Assembly (NCBI GenBank): GCA_963930185.1
Contig: CAWVLT010000051.1
Span: 1 to 54,099 of the forward strand
Source: JAGZEG01 sp963930185
GTDB taxonomy: Bacteria; Actinomycetota; Coriobacteriia; Coriobacteriales; UMGS124
Length of the DNA: 54,099 bases
Reading direction: 5' to 3'
Part shown: in pieces, positions 41,828 to 49,068 of the stretch
Numbering within the stretch: position 1 is the stretch's first letter
How the letters are laid out: the number at the start of each line of letters is the position of its first letter
The notes under the pieces: generated by a model
Databases searched by the model: none
Seen by the model: only the letters and a program-made list of their open reading frames with translations
What the model was told of the DNA's origin: nothing
Made by a program: the position numbers and the translations under genes

Positions 41828-43873
41828 CTACGAGACCACGCCACCCTGCGACTCCATCTGAGCGGAGAGCTCGAGCCACTCCTCCTCGAGCTTGGCCAGG
41901 CGCGGCTTGAGCTGCGAGTACTCCGACATCGCCTTGTCGAAGGCGTCCTTGTCGTCATAGAGCTCCTCGGAGGCCATGAGCGTCATGAGCTCGTCGTAGC
42001 GCGTCTGCGCCGCCTCCAGCTCGCGCTCGAGCTTGGCGAGCTTGCGCCTCTCGTTTGCCAGGCGCCTGTTGATCTCCGCGCGCGCCTGCGCCTCGGCGCG
42101 GCGCTGCTCCTTGGACTTGTGGCCGCTGCGCGCCTCGCCCGCCTGGACGAGCACGGCGGCCGGGTCGCCCGCGGAGGCACTCGCGGCGGACTTGCCGCCG
42201 CCCTGCCGACCGCCCTGGCGCCCCGACGCGGCGTCGTCTGCCGCGCCCTGCGCCTCGGCGGCCATCTGCTCGGACTTCCACAGGTAGTAGTCGTAGTCGC
42301 CGTCAAAGACGGTGATGCCGCCGTCCTTGACCTCCACGATGCAGTTGGCCACCGCGCGGATGAGGTGGCGGTCGTGCGAGATGAGCACGATGGTGCCGTC
42401 GAAGTCGGACAGCGCCTCCTCCAGCACGTCCACCGAGTCGATGTCCAGGTGGTTAGTGGGCTCGTCCAGGCACAGCAGCGGCGTGGGGGCCACGAGCATC
42501 TTGGCCAGGGCCAGACGCGCCTTCTCGCCGCCCGAGAGCACCGAGACCTTCTTGTCGATGTCGTCGCCCTTGAACAGGAAGGCACCCAGCAGGCGGCGCT
42601 CCTCGGAGGTGGTCCAGCCCTTGGCCGAGCGGTCCACCTCCTGCATAACGGTGTTGTTGAGGTTGAGCTCCTCGAGCTGGTGCTGGGCGTAGTAGGCAAC
42701 CTTAACGTTCGTCCCGAGGGTTCGACTTCCGGTGTCTGGCTCGATGTCATGCGCGATGATCTTCATGAGCGTGGACTTGCCGGCACCGTTGGGCCCCACC
42801 AGGGCGACCTTCTGCCCGCGGTAGAGCTTGAGGTCGACGTCGCTGTAGACGTGCTTGTCCCCGAAGCTCTTGGAGACGCCCTTGAGCTCGATGACCAGAT
42901 CCGAGGTGCGCGGCGGCTGCGGGAACTTGAAGCGCACGTGCTTCTGCTCCTCGGGCAGCACGATGCGCTCGGCCAGCAGGCGGTCGAGCTTCTTGATGCG
43001 GTCCTGCGCCTGGCGGGCCTTGGTGGCCTTGTAGCGGAACTTCTCGATGAACTCCTCCAGGTGCGCGATCTCGCGGTCTTGCTCGGCCTTGGCGGCCTTG
43101 AGCTGCTCGAGCTGCTCCTGGCGCTGGCGGATGTAGGCGGAGTAGTTGCCCACGTACACGGTGAGCCTGCCGTGCTCCAGGGCGGCCACGTGGTTGACCA
43201 TGCCGTCGAGGAAGGCGCGGTCGTGGCTCACGATGAGGATGGCGCCGTCGTAGCTGGAAAGGAAGCTCTCGAGCCACTTGACGCTGGCGAGGTCCAAGTG
43301 GTTGGTGGGCTCGTCGAGCAGCAGCAGGTCGGGGTGGCGCAGCAGCAGCTTGGAGAGCTGGATGCGCATCTGCCAGCCGCCGGAGAACTCGGCCACGTCG
43401 CGCGCGAGGTCGGCCATGGGGAAGCCCAGGCCGGTGAGGATGGTCTTGGCGCGCGTCTCGATCTCGTAGCCGCCGGCGGCCTCGAAGCGCTCGCGGTCGC
43501 GCCCGTACTCCTCGAGCAGGGCCTCGTGGTTGGCCTCCCGGGCGGGGTCGGACAGCAGGTGCTCCAGCTCGGCGATACGCCTCTCCAGGGCGCGGATCTC
43601 CGTGGCGGAGGAGAGCACCTCCTCGAGCACCGAGCGGCCCTTGATCTCGATGGCCTCCTGCTCCAGGTATCCCACGCTCACGCCCTTGGCGAAGAAGACG
43701 TGCCCCTCGTCGGGGGACTCCAAGCCCATGACGATCTTGAGCATGGTGGACTTGCCGGCGCCGTTGGGGCCCACCAGCGCGTAGCGCTCGCGCGGGTTGA
43801 TCTGAAACGACGCGTTGGAGAAGAGGTTCTGCGCCCCGAAGGACTTCGCGAGCCTGTCAACCTGAACGATCAT
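41828..43873 (-). CDS. ABC-F family ATPase
   Basis: Soluble twin-ATPase of the ABC-F class, which acts on ribosomes (translation rescue, factor or antibiotic protection). Two nucleotide sites are complete: GPNGAGKST twice, signatures FSGGWQMR and LSGGEKARLALAK, Walker B LLLLDEPTNHLD and LLCLDEPTNHLD. The interdomain linker with KFRYKATKARQAQDRIKKL contacts the P-site tRNA region in relatives. The C-terminal part is a Gln/Lys/Glu-rich coiled coil. Length 681 from ATG 43873; the 70-residue upstream in-frame extension has no homology. Uup/YdiF-like housekeeping is more likely than antibiotic resistance. Confidence 0.92.
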   Translation of the reverse strand: MIVQVDRLAKSFGAQNLFSNASFQINPRERYALVGPNGAGKSTMLKIVMGLESPDEGHVFFAKGVSVGYLEQEAIEIKGRSVLEEVLSSATEIRALERRIAELEHLLSDPAREANHEALLEEYGRDRERFEAAGGYEIETRAKTILTGLGFPMADLARDVAEFSGGWQMRIQLSKLLLRHPDLLLLDEPTNHLDLASVKWLESFLSSYDGAILIVSHDRAFLDGMVNHVAALEHGRLTVYVGNYSAYIRQRQEQLEQLKAAKAEQDREIAHLEEFIEKFRYKATKARQAQDRIKKLDRLLAERIVLPEEQKHVRFKFPQPPRTSDLVIELKGVSKSFGDKHVYSDVDLKLYRGQKVALVGPNGAGKSTLMKIIAHDIEPDTGSRTLGTNVKVAYYAQHQLEELNLNNTVMQEVDRSAKGWTTSEERRLLGAFLFKGDDIDKKVSVLSGGEKARLALAKMLVAPTPLLCLDEPTNHLDIDSVDVLEEALSDFDGTIVLISHDRHLIRAVANCIVEVKDGGITVFDGDYDYYLWKSEQMAAEAQGAADDAASGRQGGRQGGGKSAASASAGDPAAVLVQAGEARSGHKSKEQRRAEAQARAEINRRLANERRKLAKLERELEAAQTRYDELMTLMASEELYDDKDAFDKAMSEYSQLKPRLAKLEEEWLELSAQMESQGGVVS

Positions 43874-44150
43874 GAAGCACAAATCCTTACGGTCATCACG
43901 GGAGGCAAGGCGCACCCTGCGTGGAGTCGATGCATACGGATTTATCTTACCCCATGATCGCTGCCAGGCGGAAGCTCGCAGGCGCCCGCCACCCCAGGCC
44001 ATGGGAAAAGACCACGGGCCCGGGAGCCGGTCGATAAAGGCGCGCACCTCGATGAGATGCGCGCAGCGGCGGCCGAAGATCACATCCTCAAAATAAAGGC
44101 AGGATCTGGTCTATAGGACGTCAGACGATAGCTGAATGGCTATACACGCG

Positions 44151-44615
44151 CTATGACAAAGAGCCCTTACCTGTGGAGATCTGCTCGACAAACTCCTTAG
44201 TATTAATCATCGGAACAGAGACCCCACTCATCTGCGACATCCCAGCCAACATGGTTACGTAAGCCTGCGCCTGCGGGAAAAGCTGATTGATCGCTACAGT
44301 TCGGATTGCCTTTTCGACATCCGACGTCGACCCACCCGCATCTGGCGTCGCAACTCTCCCCATGACCTTGACGTTGAACCTTGCCCTAGGTGCCATAGAC
44401 ATAGTATCATCGAGGTACTGGACGGTAAGGCCCAAGACCATGTCGGAGTAGTTCTCCCCTCTTTCCTCCGATCGCTGGACCACCGGACCAGTAAGCTCAA
44501 CATTCATCTCTATCCTGACACCTGAATCGGACATGTCCGGATTAATCCAAGAGCCACTTTCCACGACCCTAACCGAATCTACCCGATCCCTAGCGAACAG
44601 CCTGTTTTGATCCAT
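44151..44615 (-). CDS. SecB-like chaperone of a toxin-antitoxin-chaperone module
   Basis: 154 residues with the SecB fold pattern: N-terminal beta strands (GVRIEMNVELTG and DMVLGLTVQYLDD), then the C-terminal NQLFPQAQAYVTMLAGMSQM, close to the ILFPYARECITSMVSRG region of SecB, and a VPMINTKEF segment. General-secretion SecB is rare in monoderm bacteria, whereas SecB-like proteins in TAC operons occur in actinobacteria. It overlaps the antitoxin gene by 26 bases and is less GC-rich than its surroundings. It is predicted to bind the antitoxin's C-terminal tail. No signal peptide. Confidence 0.82.
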   Translation of the reverse strand: MDQNRLFARDRVDSVRVVESGSWINPDMSDSGVRIEMNVELTGPVVQRSEERGENYSDMVLGLTVQYLDDTMSMAPRARFNVKVMGRVATPDAGGSTSDVEKAIRTVAINQLFPQAQAYVTMLAGMSQMSGVSVPMINTKEFVEQISTGKGSLS

Positions 44616-45204
44616 TTGAACTCTCTCTCAAGCTCGTCGTGCACCTTGCGTCTCCGTCCGTACCGAGAGAGACGCACGGCCTACGACTACCAAAAGTCAC
44701 AACTGGTAAGGCATGGGAAAAAGTGCGTCGATCATGAAGGGGCGTCATGCCTTGATCAACACTCCAGCCAGCAGTTACGAACTGAGAATCGGTGCCCGGA
44801 TGGACCTCTGACAGCTCGCAGAGATAAACGAAGGCAGCCGTGACATCTCTCATGAGAACCATCAACCTGTTGGCCCTCTCGTCTTGAATCACCCTGCCAT
44901 TTTCCCAACGGCTGACCGTCTGGATATTAGCCCCAACGAGCTTGCCGAACTCAGCCTGAGAAAGATGCCTCGCCTCGCGAAGCCCTCGTATCTCATGCGG
45001 GGACAACATGCCATGCCGCTGTCTATATTGCCTCCAAAGCTCCGCAGAAAGCCTTTCCTCCTCAGACGCATCGATTTCGTACTCATGACACTTCTGACAC
45101 TCATACCTCGTAATGCCATAGACAGTGTATCGCTCGCCCCGTATCTCTTCTTCAAGAGGAGTGCACACGGAAACAAGCTCGCCACCACACTCTGCGCATC
45201 TCAT
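44590..45204 (-). CDS. mqsA: MqsA-like antitoxin with long C-terminal tail
   Basis: N-terminal zinc finger with two CxxC pairs (MRCAECGGE and YECQKCHE), then an XRE helix-turn-helix (LSQAEFGKLVGANIQTVSRW) whose Asn and Arg match DNA-reading positions of E. coli MqsA. E. coli MqsA is about 131 residues; this one is 204. The extra 85 residues from about 120 are hydrophobic in patches (FVTAGWSV, FSHALPVVTFG), as expected of a chaperone-addiction segment. ATG follows AAGGAAG, 12 bases after the toxin stop. It should neutralise the toxin and autoregulate the operon. Confidence 0.85.
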   Translation of the reverse strand: MRCAECGGELVSVCTPLEEEIRGERYTVYGITRYECQKCHEYEIDASEEERLSAELWRQYRQRHGMLSPHEIRGLREARHLSQAEFGKLVGANIQTVSRWENGRVIQDERANRLMVLMRDVTAAFVYLCELSEVHPGTDSQFVTAGWSVDQGMTPLHDRRTFSHALPVVTFGSRRPCVSLGTDGDARCTTSLRESSNGSKQAVR

Positions 45205-45216
45205 CTCGTTCTTCCT

Positions 45217-45543
45217 TTACATCCAACCGTCTTCTTTCAGAGACCAGATATCAACGCAAGTGGCTCCATCGCTCTGCTGAAAAAACTTTACGTACCACTC
45301 CACATCATCCCAAGGGACACCTTTGTATATATCTGCAAACACTCCAGGGATGTTCCGCAGTTCATCGGACTTGTAAAAGTGCGCTTGCTCGATCGAAGAA
45401 AATACGCCTCGCACGACCTCTGAAACATCCAGATAACCATGATTGCGAAGAGTAGTAGCAACCCGCTTTGAGGTCCTGAACCCTCCTTTCATGACGAGGC
45501 CCTTAATCTCATCTAAGTCATACTGCCGTTTAAGTTTCCTCAT
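45217..45543 (-). CDS. mqsR: MqsR-like toxin (mRNA interferase family)
   Basis: 108-residue RelE/MqsR-type putative mRNA interferase. LDEIKGLVMKGGFRTSKRVA aligns with the MqsR N-terminus, and HFYKSDEL and SLKED fit the catalytic Lys56 and Lys96 regions of E. coli MqsR; a Tyr matches Tyr81. The place of Gln68 is Ala (VFADIYKG). First gene of the three-gene operon. The start is ATG 45543; a GTG at 45552 would add three residues, and no clear Shine-Dalgarno precedes either. Cleavage specificity (GCU in E. coli) is not proven here. Confidence 0.82.
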   Translation of the reverse strand: MRKLKRQYDLDEIKGLVMKGGFRTSKRVATTLRNHGYLDVSEVVRGVFSSIEQAHFYKSDELRNIPGVFADIYKGVPWDDVEWYVKFFQQSDGATCVDIWSLKEDGWM

Positions 45544-45712
45544 TTCTACCACGAACTTATCATGAACGCAATATTGTGAATGTTTTTCAAGTTCATCACC
45601 TCATGATTGCCTGTCAGGGCAAGTAACCGACCATTTCAGTTGGTACGTGTGATAAGTCTAGAAAAACCTGAGGAACCATACATGACCCCTAGTCTGCGCC
45701 ACATACGAAAAA

Positions 45713-45741
45713 GGCCAGACGCCCCAAAGAGGCATCTGGCC
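45713..45741 (-). terminator. Rho-independent terminator after the tRNA
   Basis: An 11-bp stem with one G-T pair (45713-45723 and 45731-45741), 7-nt loop, followed on the minus strand by five Ts (45712-45708). It lies 10 bases past the tRNA 3' end and ends its transcript before the toxin operon. Confidence 0.82.
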
Positions 45742-45751
45742 TGAATTGTCC

Positions 45752-45827
45752 TGGTGGGCCCAGCAGGATTTGAACCCGCAACCTAGGGATTATGAGTCCC
45801 CCGCGCTAACCGTTGCGCCATAGGCCC
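45752..45827 (-). tRNA. tRNA with CAT anticodon (tRNA-Ile2 favoured, elongator tRNA-Met possible)
   Basis: A 76-base cloverleaf with encoded CCA: acceptor GGGCCTA pairing with TGGGCCC (one T-G), D stem GCGC/GCGC, anticodon loop CTCATAA, and T arm with GGTTCAAAT. The CAT anticodon serves Met or, after lysidine modification by TilS, Ile (AUA). Positions 4-69 and 5-68 are C-G pairs, which TilS reads as identity elements, so isoleucine is favoured; the D-loop lacks initiator features. Confidence 0.93.
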
Positions 45828-45977
45828 ATTATGCATGCTCAGAGATGGTAGCGCAAAACGAATGCGCGTGCCACTGAGCCCGGCCCACGCACATGAACTC
45901 TATCGAACTTCATGCTGCCAAATTCCGTCATCGGACCGTCGACACTCGAACCCTCTCGCAGGTCGCCGCCAAGACCC

Positions 45978-47015
45978 CTACCGCACCGCCGCGCCGCGCC
46001 ACAGCATGTCAGACGTGATGTCGGCGATGGAGCGTGCCCCGCACATCTCCATGACGTCGGCCAGCTCGCCGCGGATCTTCTCAATGAGGAAGGAGATGCC
46101 CTCCTCCCCCGCCCCATAGGCGGCCACCACGAAGGGCCGGCACACGAGCACGCCGTCTGCGCCCAGCGCAAGGGCGCGAAAGACGTCCAGGCCCGTGCGG
46201 ATGCCGCCGTCTACCAGCACCGTGCAGGCCCCGTCGACGGAGCGGACGATCTCGGGCAGCACCTCGGCCGTGGCCGGGCAGCCGTCGAGCACGCGCCCCC
46301 CGTGGTTGGACACCACGATCGCCGAGGCGCCCGCCTCGGCTGCCTTGCGCGTGCCGGCAGGGGTCATGACGCCCTTCACGATGAAGGGTCGCTCGGTCAT
46401 GGCGGCGATGCGCCGCAGCTTCTTGACCGACTTAGGGCCGGCCGGGGGCTGCTGGCCCTTGAGGAAGGGAAGCCCGGCCGCGTCGATGTCCATCGCCACG
46501 GCGAAGGAGCCGCTGGCGTTGGCGAGCCCCATCTTCGTGGCCACCTTCTCCAGGCTCCACGGCTTGATGGTGGGCACGCCCACCCCGTCGGCCTCGGCGA
46601 TGGCCTGGCAGGACTGCTCCATGAGCTCGTCGGGCACGCCGTCACCAGTGAAGGCGGCGATGCCGGCCTTTCGCGCGGCGGCAAGCGACATGCGGTTGTA
46701 CGCAAGCGTGTCGATGCTCGGGCCGTAGTGGCGGTTCACGTCGCCGACCGGCCCCACGAACAGCGGCATCGAGAAGCGGCGGCCCAGAAGCTCGCAGGAG
46801 GTGTCGATGTCGCCGGAGGGGCAGATGGCGTCCATGTTCACGCGCAGGGCCTGCCATGCCTGGTAGTTGCGGATGGCCACGTCGCCCACGCCCTTGGCGC
46901 CCGGGCCGGGGATGGCGTTCTTGCAGCCGCGGCCGTCGCACGTGGGGCACGCCTTGCAGTGCGCGCCGATGACGGGCCGTGCGGCCTTGGTGATCTCGTC
47001 CCAGCTCAGTGCCAT
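45978..47015 (-). CDS. FMN-dependent alpha-hydroxy-acid oxidase/dehydrogenase-like protein with Cys-rich N-terminus
   Basis: FMN TIM-barrel enzyme related to lactate oxidase and glycolate oxidase. The active-site motif VVSNHGGRVLDG gives the catalytic His and Arg, and VLVDGGIRTGLDVFRAL binds FMN phosphate. The first 45 residues add a cysteine cluster (CKACPTCDGRGC), perhaps a metal or Fe-S site; similar N-termini occur in clostridial relatives. Length 345; ATG 47015 follows GAGGAGAG. The substrate and electron acceptor are unknown, and an anaerobe would use it as a dehydrogenase. No operon partner; an inverted repeat lies upstream. Confidence 0.88.
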   Translation of the reverse strand: MALSWDEITKAARPVIGAHCKACPTCDGRGCKNAIPGPGAKGVGDVAIRNYQAWQALRVNMDAICPSGDIDTSCELLGRRFSMPLFVGPVGDVNRHYGPSIDTLAYNRMSLAAARKAGIAAFTGDGVPDELMEQSCQAIAEADGVGVPTIKPWSLEKVATKMGLANASGSFAVAMDIDAAGLPFLKGQQPPAGPKSVKKLRRIAAMTERPFIVKGVMTPAGTRKAAEAGASAIVVSNHGGRVLDGCPATAEVLPEIVRSVDGACTVLVDGGIRTGLDVFRALALGADGVLVCRPFVVAAYGAGEEGISFLIEKIRGELADVMEMCGARSIADITSDMLWRGAAVR

Positions 47016-47046
47016 GGCTCTCTCCTCTCGGCCTCTTTACCTCGAT

Positions 47047-47098
47047 ACTGCATGTATCCGGACATTTCTTCGCGCAGTTTTGTCCGGATACATGCAGT
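47047..47098. repeat. 18-bp perfect inverted repeat upstream of the FMN enzyme
   Basis: Arms at 47047-47064 and 47081-47098 are perfectly complementary with a 16-nt loop. Each arm is itself nearly palindromic around TCCGGA. No T-run follows on either strand. It could be a pair of regulator operator sites 34 bp apart, or an mRNA hairpin, in the gap between proS and the FMN gene. Confidence 0.6.
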
Positions 47099-47182
47099 CT
47101 GTGCACGCAAGGCGACACGTTCGCGCGAAGCACGCCGCCGGCCCCAGCGCGCGCCCCGAACGCCGCCGTCCGCAGGGGCGCC

Positions 47183-48901
47183 CTACGCGCGGGCGGCCTC
47201 CACCAGGCGCGCGAGCATGTCCACGACCTCGTCGGCCGAGACAACCTGGCGCTCGCCGGTGGCGCGCTCCTTCAGCTCCACGTTGCCGGCGGCGGCGCTC
47301 TTCTTGCCGATGACCACCTGGTAGGGGAAGCCCATCAGGTCGTTGTCGGCGAACTTCACGCCGGGGCGCTCGTCGCGGTCGTCGAGCACGACCTCCACGC
47401 CGCGCGCGGCCAGCTCGCCGGCCAGGCGCTCGGCCATGGGCTCGAGCAGCTCGTCGCCCACCGACAGCGGGATCACGCTCACCTCGTAGGGGGCCACCGA
47501 GACCGGCCAGCAGATGCCGTGCTCGTCGTTGTGCTGCTCCACCACGGCGGCCAGCGAGCGGCTAACGCCCACGCCGTAGCAGCCCATGAGCAGGGGCTGC
47601 TCGTCGCCGTTTACGTCGGCGAACGTGGCGCCCATGGTCGCGGAGTACTTGGTGCCCAGCTGGAACGTCTGGCTCACCTCGATGCCGCGCGCCCCGCACA
47701 GGGGCTTGCCGCACTCCGGGCACAGGTCGCCGGCGCGGGCCGCGATGAGGTCGGCGAACTCGGGCGTGTCGAAGTCCTGCCCCATGAGCGCGCCCACGAA
47801 GTGGTAGCCCGCGTCGTTGGCGCCGCACACCCAGCGATCCTGGCCGCGCAGCGACTCGTCGGCGAGCACGCGCACGCTCTCGGGCAGGCCCTTGGGGCCG
47901 ATGTAGCCCTTCACCAGGCCGCACGCCTCGAGCTCCTCGTCGGTCATGAGGTGCCATGCGCCGAAGCGGTGGTCGAGCTTGACCTCGTTGACCTCGTGGT
48001 CGCCCGGCACGAAGAGCACCCACGCCTGGCCCTGGCCGTCCACGATGGCGAAGGCCTTCTCGCAGGCGCTGGCGTCGAGCTTGAGGAACGCCGCCACGTC
48101 GGCGATGGTGGCGCAGTCCGGCGTGGCCACCTTCTCGCAGGAGGTCGCCTCGCAGGCGGCGAGCACCGGGGTGGCCGTGGCCACCTCGACGTCGGCCGAG
48201 TAGCCGCAGTCGCAGTAGACCAGCTCGGCCTCGCCCGAGTCGGCCAGCGCCATGAACTCGGTGGTCACCTTGCCGCCGATCTGGCCCGAGTCGGCCTCGA
48301 CGGCGCGGTAGTCGATCCCGCAGCGCTCGCAGATGTTGCCGTAGGCAACGTTCATGTCCTCGTAGGTCTTCTGCAGGCTGTCGTGGTCGGCGTGGAAGGA
48401 GTAGGCGTCCTTCATGATGAACTCGCGGCCGCGCAGCAGGCCGAAGCGCGGGCGCATCTCGTCGCGGAACTTGGTCTGGATCTGGTAGAGCGTCACCGGC
48501 AGCTGCTTGTAGCTGCGCAGCTCGTTGCGCACCAGCGACGTGAAGGTCTCCTCGTGGGTGGGGCCCAGGCAGAACTCGCGCTCGTGACGGTCCTTGATGC
48601 GCATGAGCTCGGGGCCGTAGTCGTCCCAGCGGCCGCTCTCGTGCCACAGCTCGGCGGGGGTGAGGATGGGCAGCAGCGTCTCCTGGGCGCCGGTGGCGTC
48701 CATCTCCTCGCGCACGATCTGCTCGATCTTGCGCAGGCTGCGCCAGGCCAGCGGCAGGTAGCTGTAGATGCCCGAGGCGGTCTTGCGGATCATGCCGGCG
48801 CGCAGAAGCAGGCGGTGGCTGGCGATGTCCGCCTCCTGCGGGTCCTCGCGCAGGGTGGGCGCGTACAGGGCTGACATCCTCATGTACGAGGCGGTCTTCA
48901 T
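47183..48901 (-). CDS. proS: Prolyl-tRNA synthetase
   Basis: Class II synthetase charging tRNA-Pro. Motif 1 is near the N-terminus; motif 2 is in FCLGPTHEE with RFGLLRGREFIMKDAYSF, and motif 3 reads GCYGVGVSRSLAA. The central YbaK-like editing insertion (about residues 230-385) deacylates Ala-tRNA-Pro, and flanking CxC/CPECG pairs are typical. An anticodon-binding domain ends the protein. Length 572. ATG 48901 follows GGAG; a longer frame upstream lacks homology. The 166-base gap to ispG holds two related 20-bp repeats. Confidence 0.97.
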   Translation of the reverse strand: MKTASYMRMSALYAPTLREDPQEADIASHRLLLRAGMIRKTASGIYSYLPLAWRSLRKIEQIVREEMDATGAQETLLPILTPAELWHESGRWDDYGPELMRIKDRHEREFCLGPTHEETFTSLVRNELRSYKQLPVTLYQIQTKFRDEMRPRFGLLRGREFIMKDAYSFHADHDSLQKTYEDMNVAYGNICERCGIDYRAVEADSGQIGGKVTTEFMALADSGEAELVYCDCGYSADVEVATATPVLAACEATSCEKVATPDCATIADVAAFLKLDASACEKAFAIVDGQGQAWVLFVPGDHEVNEVKLDHRFGAWHLMTDEELEACGLVKGYIGPKGLPESVRVLADESLRGQDRWVCGANDAGYHFVGALMGQDFDTPEFADLIAARAGDLCPECGKPLCGARGIEVSQTFQLGTKYSATMGATFADVNGDEQPLLMGCYGVGVSRSLAAVVEQHNDEHGICWPVSVAPYEVSVIPLSVGDELLEPMAERLAGELAARGVEVVLDDRDERPGVKFADNDLMGFPYQVVIGKKSAAAGNVELKERATGERQVVSADEVVDMLARLVEAARA

Positions 48902-48963
48902 CAAATCGCTCCAATCAGTGACGAACGTGGAAAACCATAGACGAGTCGAGCCGTCGCGGGGCC

Positions 48964-49010
48964 CCGGGCGCCGTGGGCACCGGAAGGGAACCGGGCACCG
49001 TGGGCGCCGC
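48964..49010. repeat. Imperfect direct repeat in the proS leader region
   Basis: Two 20-base copies (48964-48983 and 48991-49010) agree at 17 positions. They lie between ispG and proS, 63-109 bases upstream of the proS start. No function is known; the run is GC-rich and may form alternative hairpins. No T-box or other riboswitch motif was recognised. Confidence 0.45.
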
Positions 49011-49068
49011 AAAGCGGACCTGCCCCGGTCGCCGAGGCGATCCGAGCCCCGCGGGCACGGGCGATATT

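Noticed and set aside
39577..41910. A 777-codon plus-strand frame across scpB, scpA and the M50 protease
   Set aside because: Low-complexity Arg/His/Gly/Val composition typical of antisense frames in high-GC DNA; it spans four well-supported minus-strand genes.
41828..43873. ABC-F gene as an antibiotic-resistance determinant
   Set aside because: It sits in a housekeeping run, has the long linker and coiled-coil C-terminus of Uup/YdiF-type proteins, and shows no sign of transfer.
44151..44615. Reading the SecB-like gene as a general secretion chaperone
   Set aside because: Monoderm bacteria generally lack housekeeping SecB, and this gene overlaps an antitoxin gene; the TAC explanation fits better.
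44884..45423. A 179-codon plus-strand frame across the antitoxin and toxin genes
   Set aside because: Antisense to MqsA- and MqsR-like genes whose zinc-finger, HTH and catalytic motifs are clear; no recognisable domain of its own.
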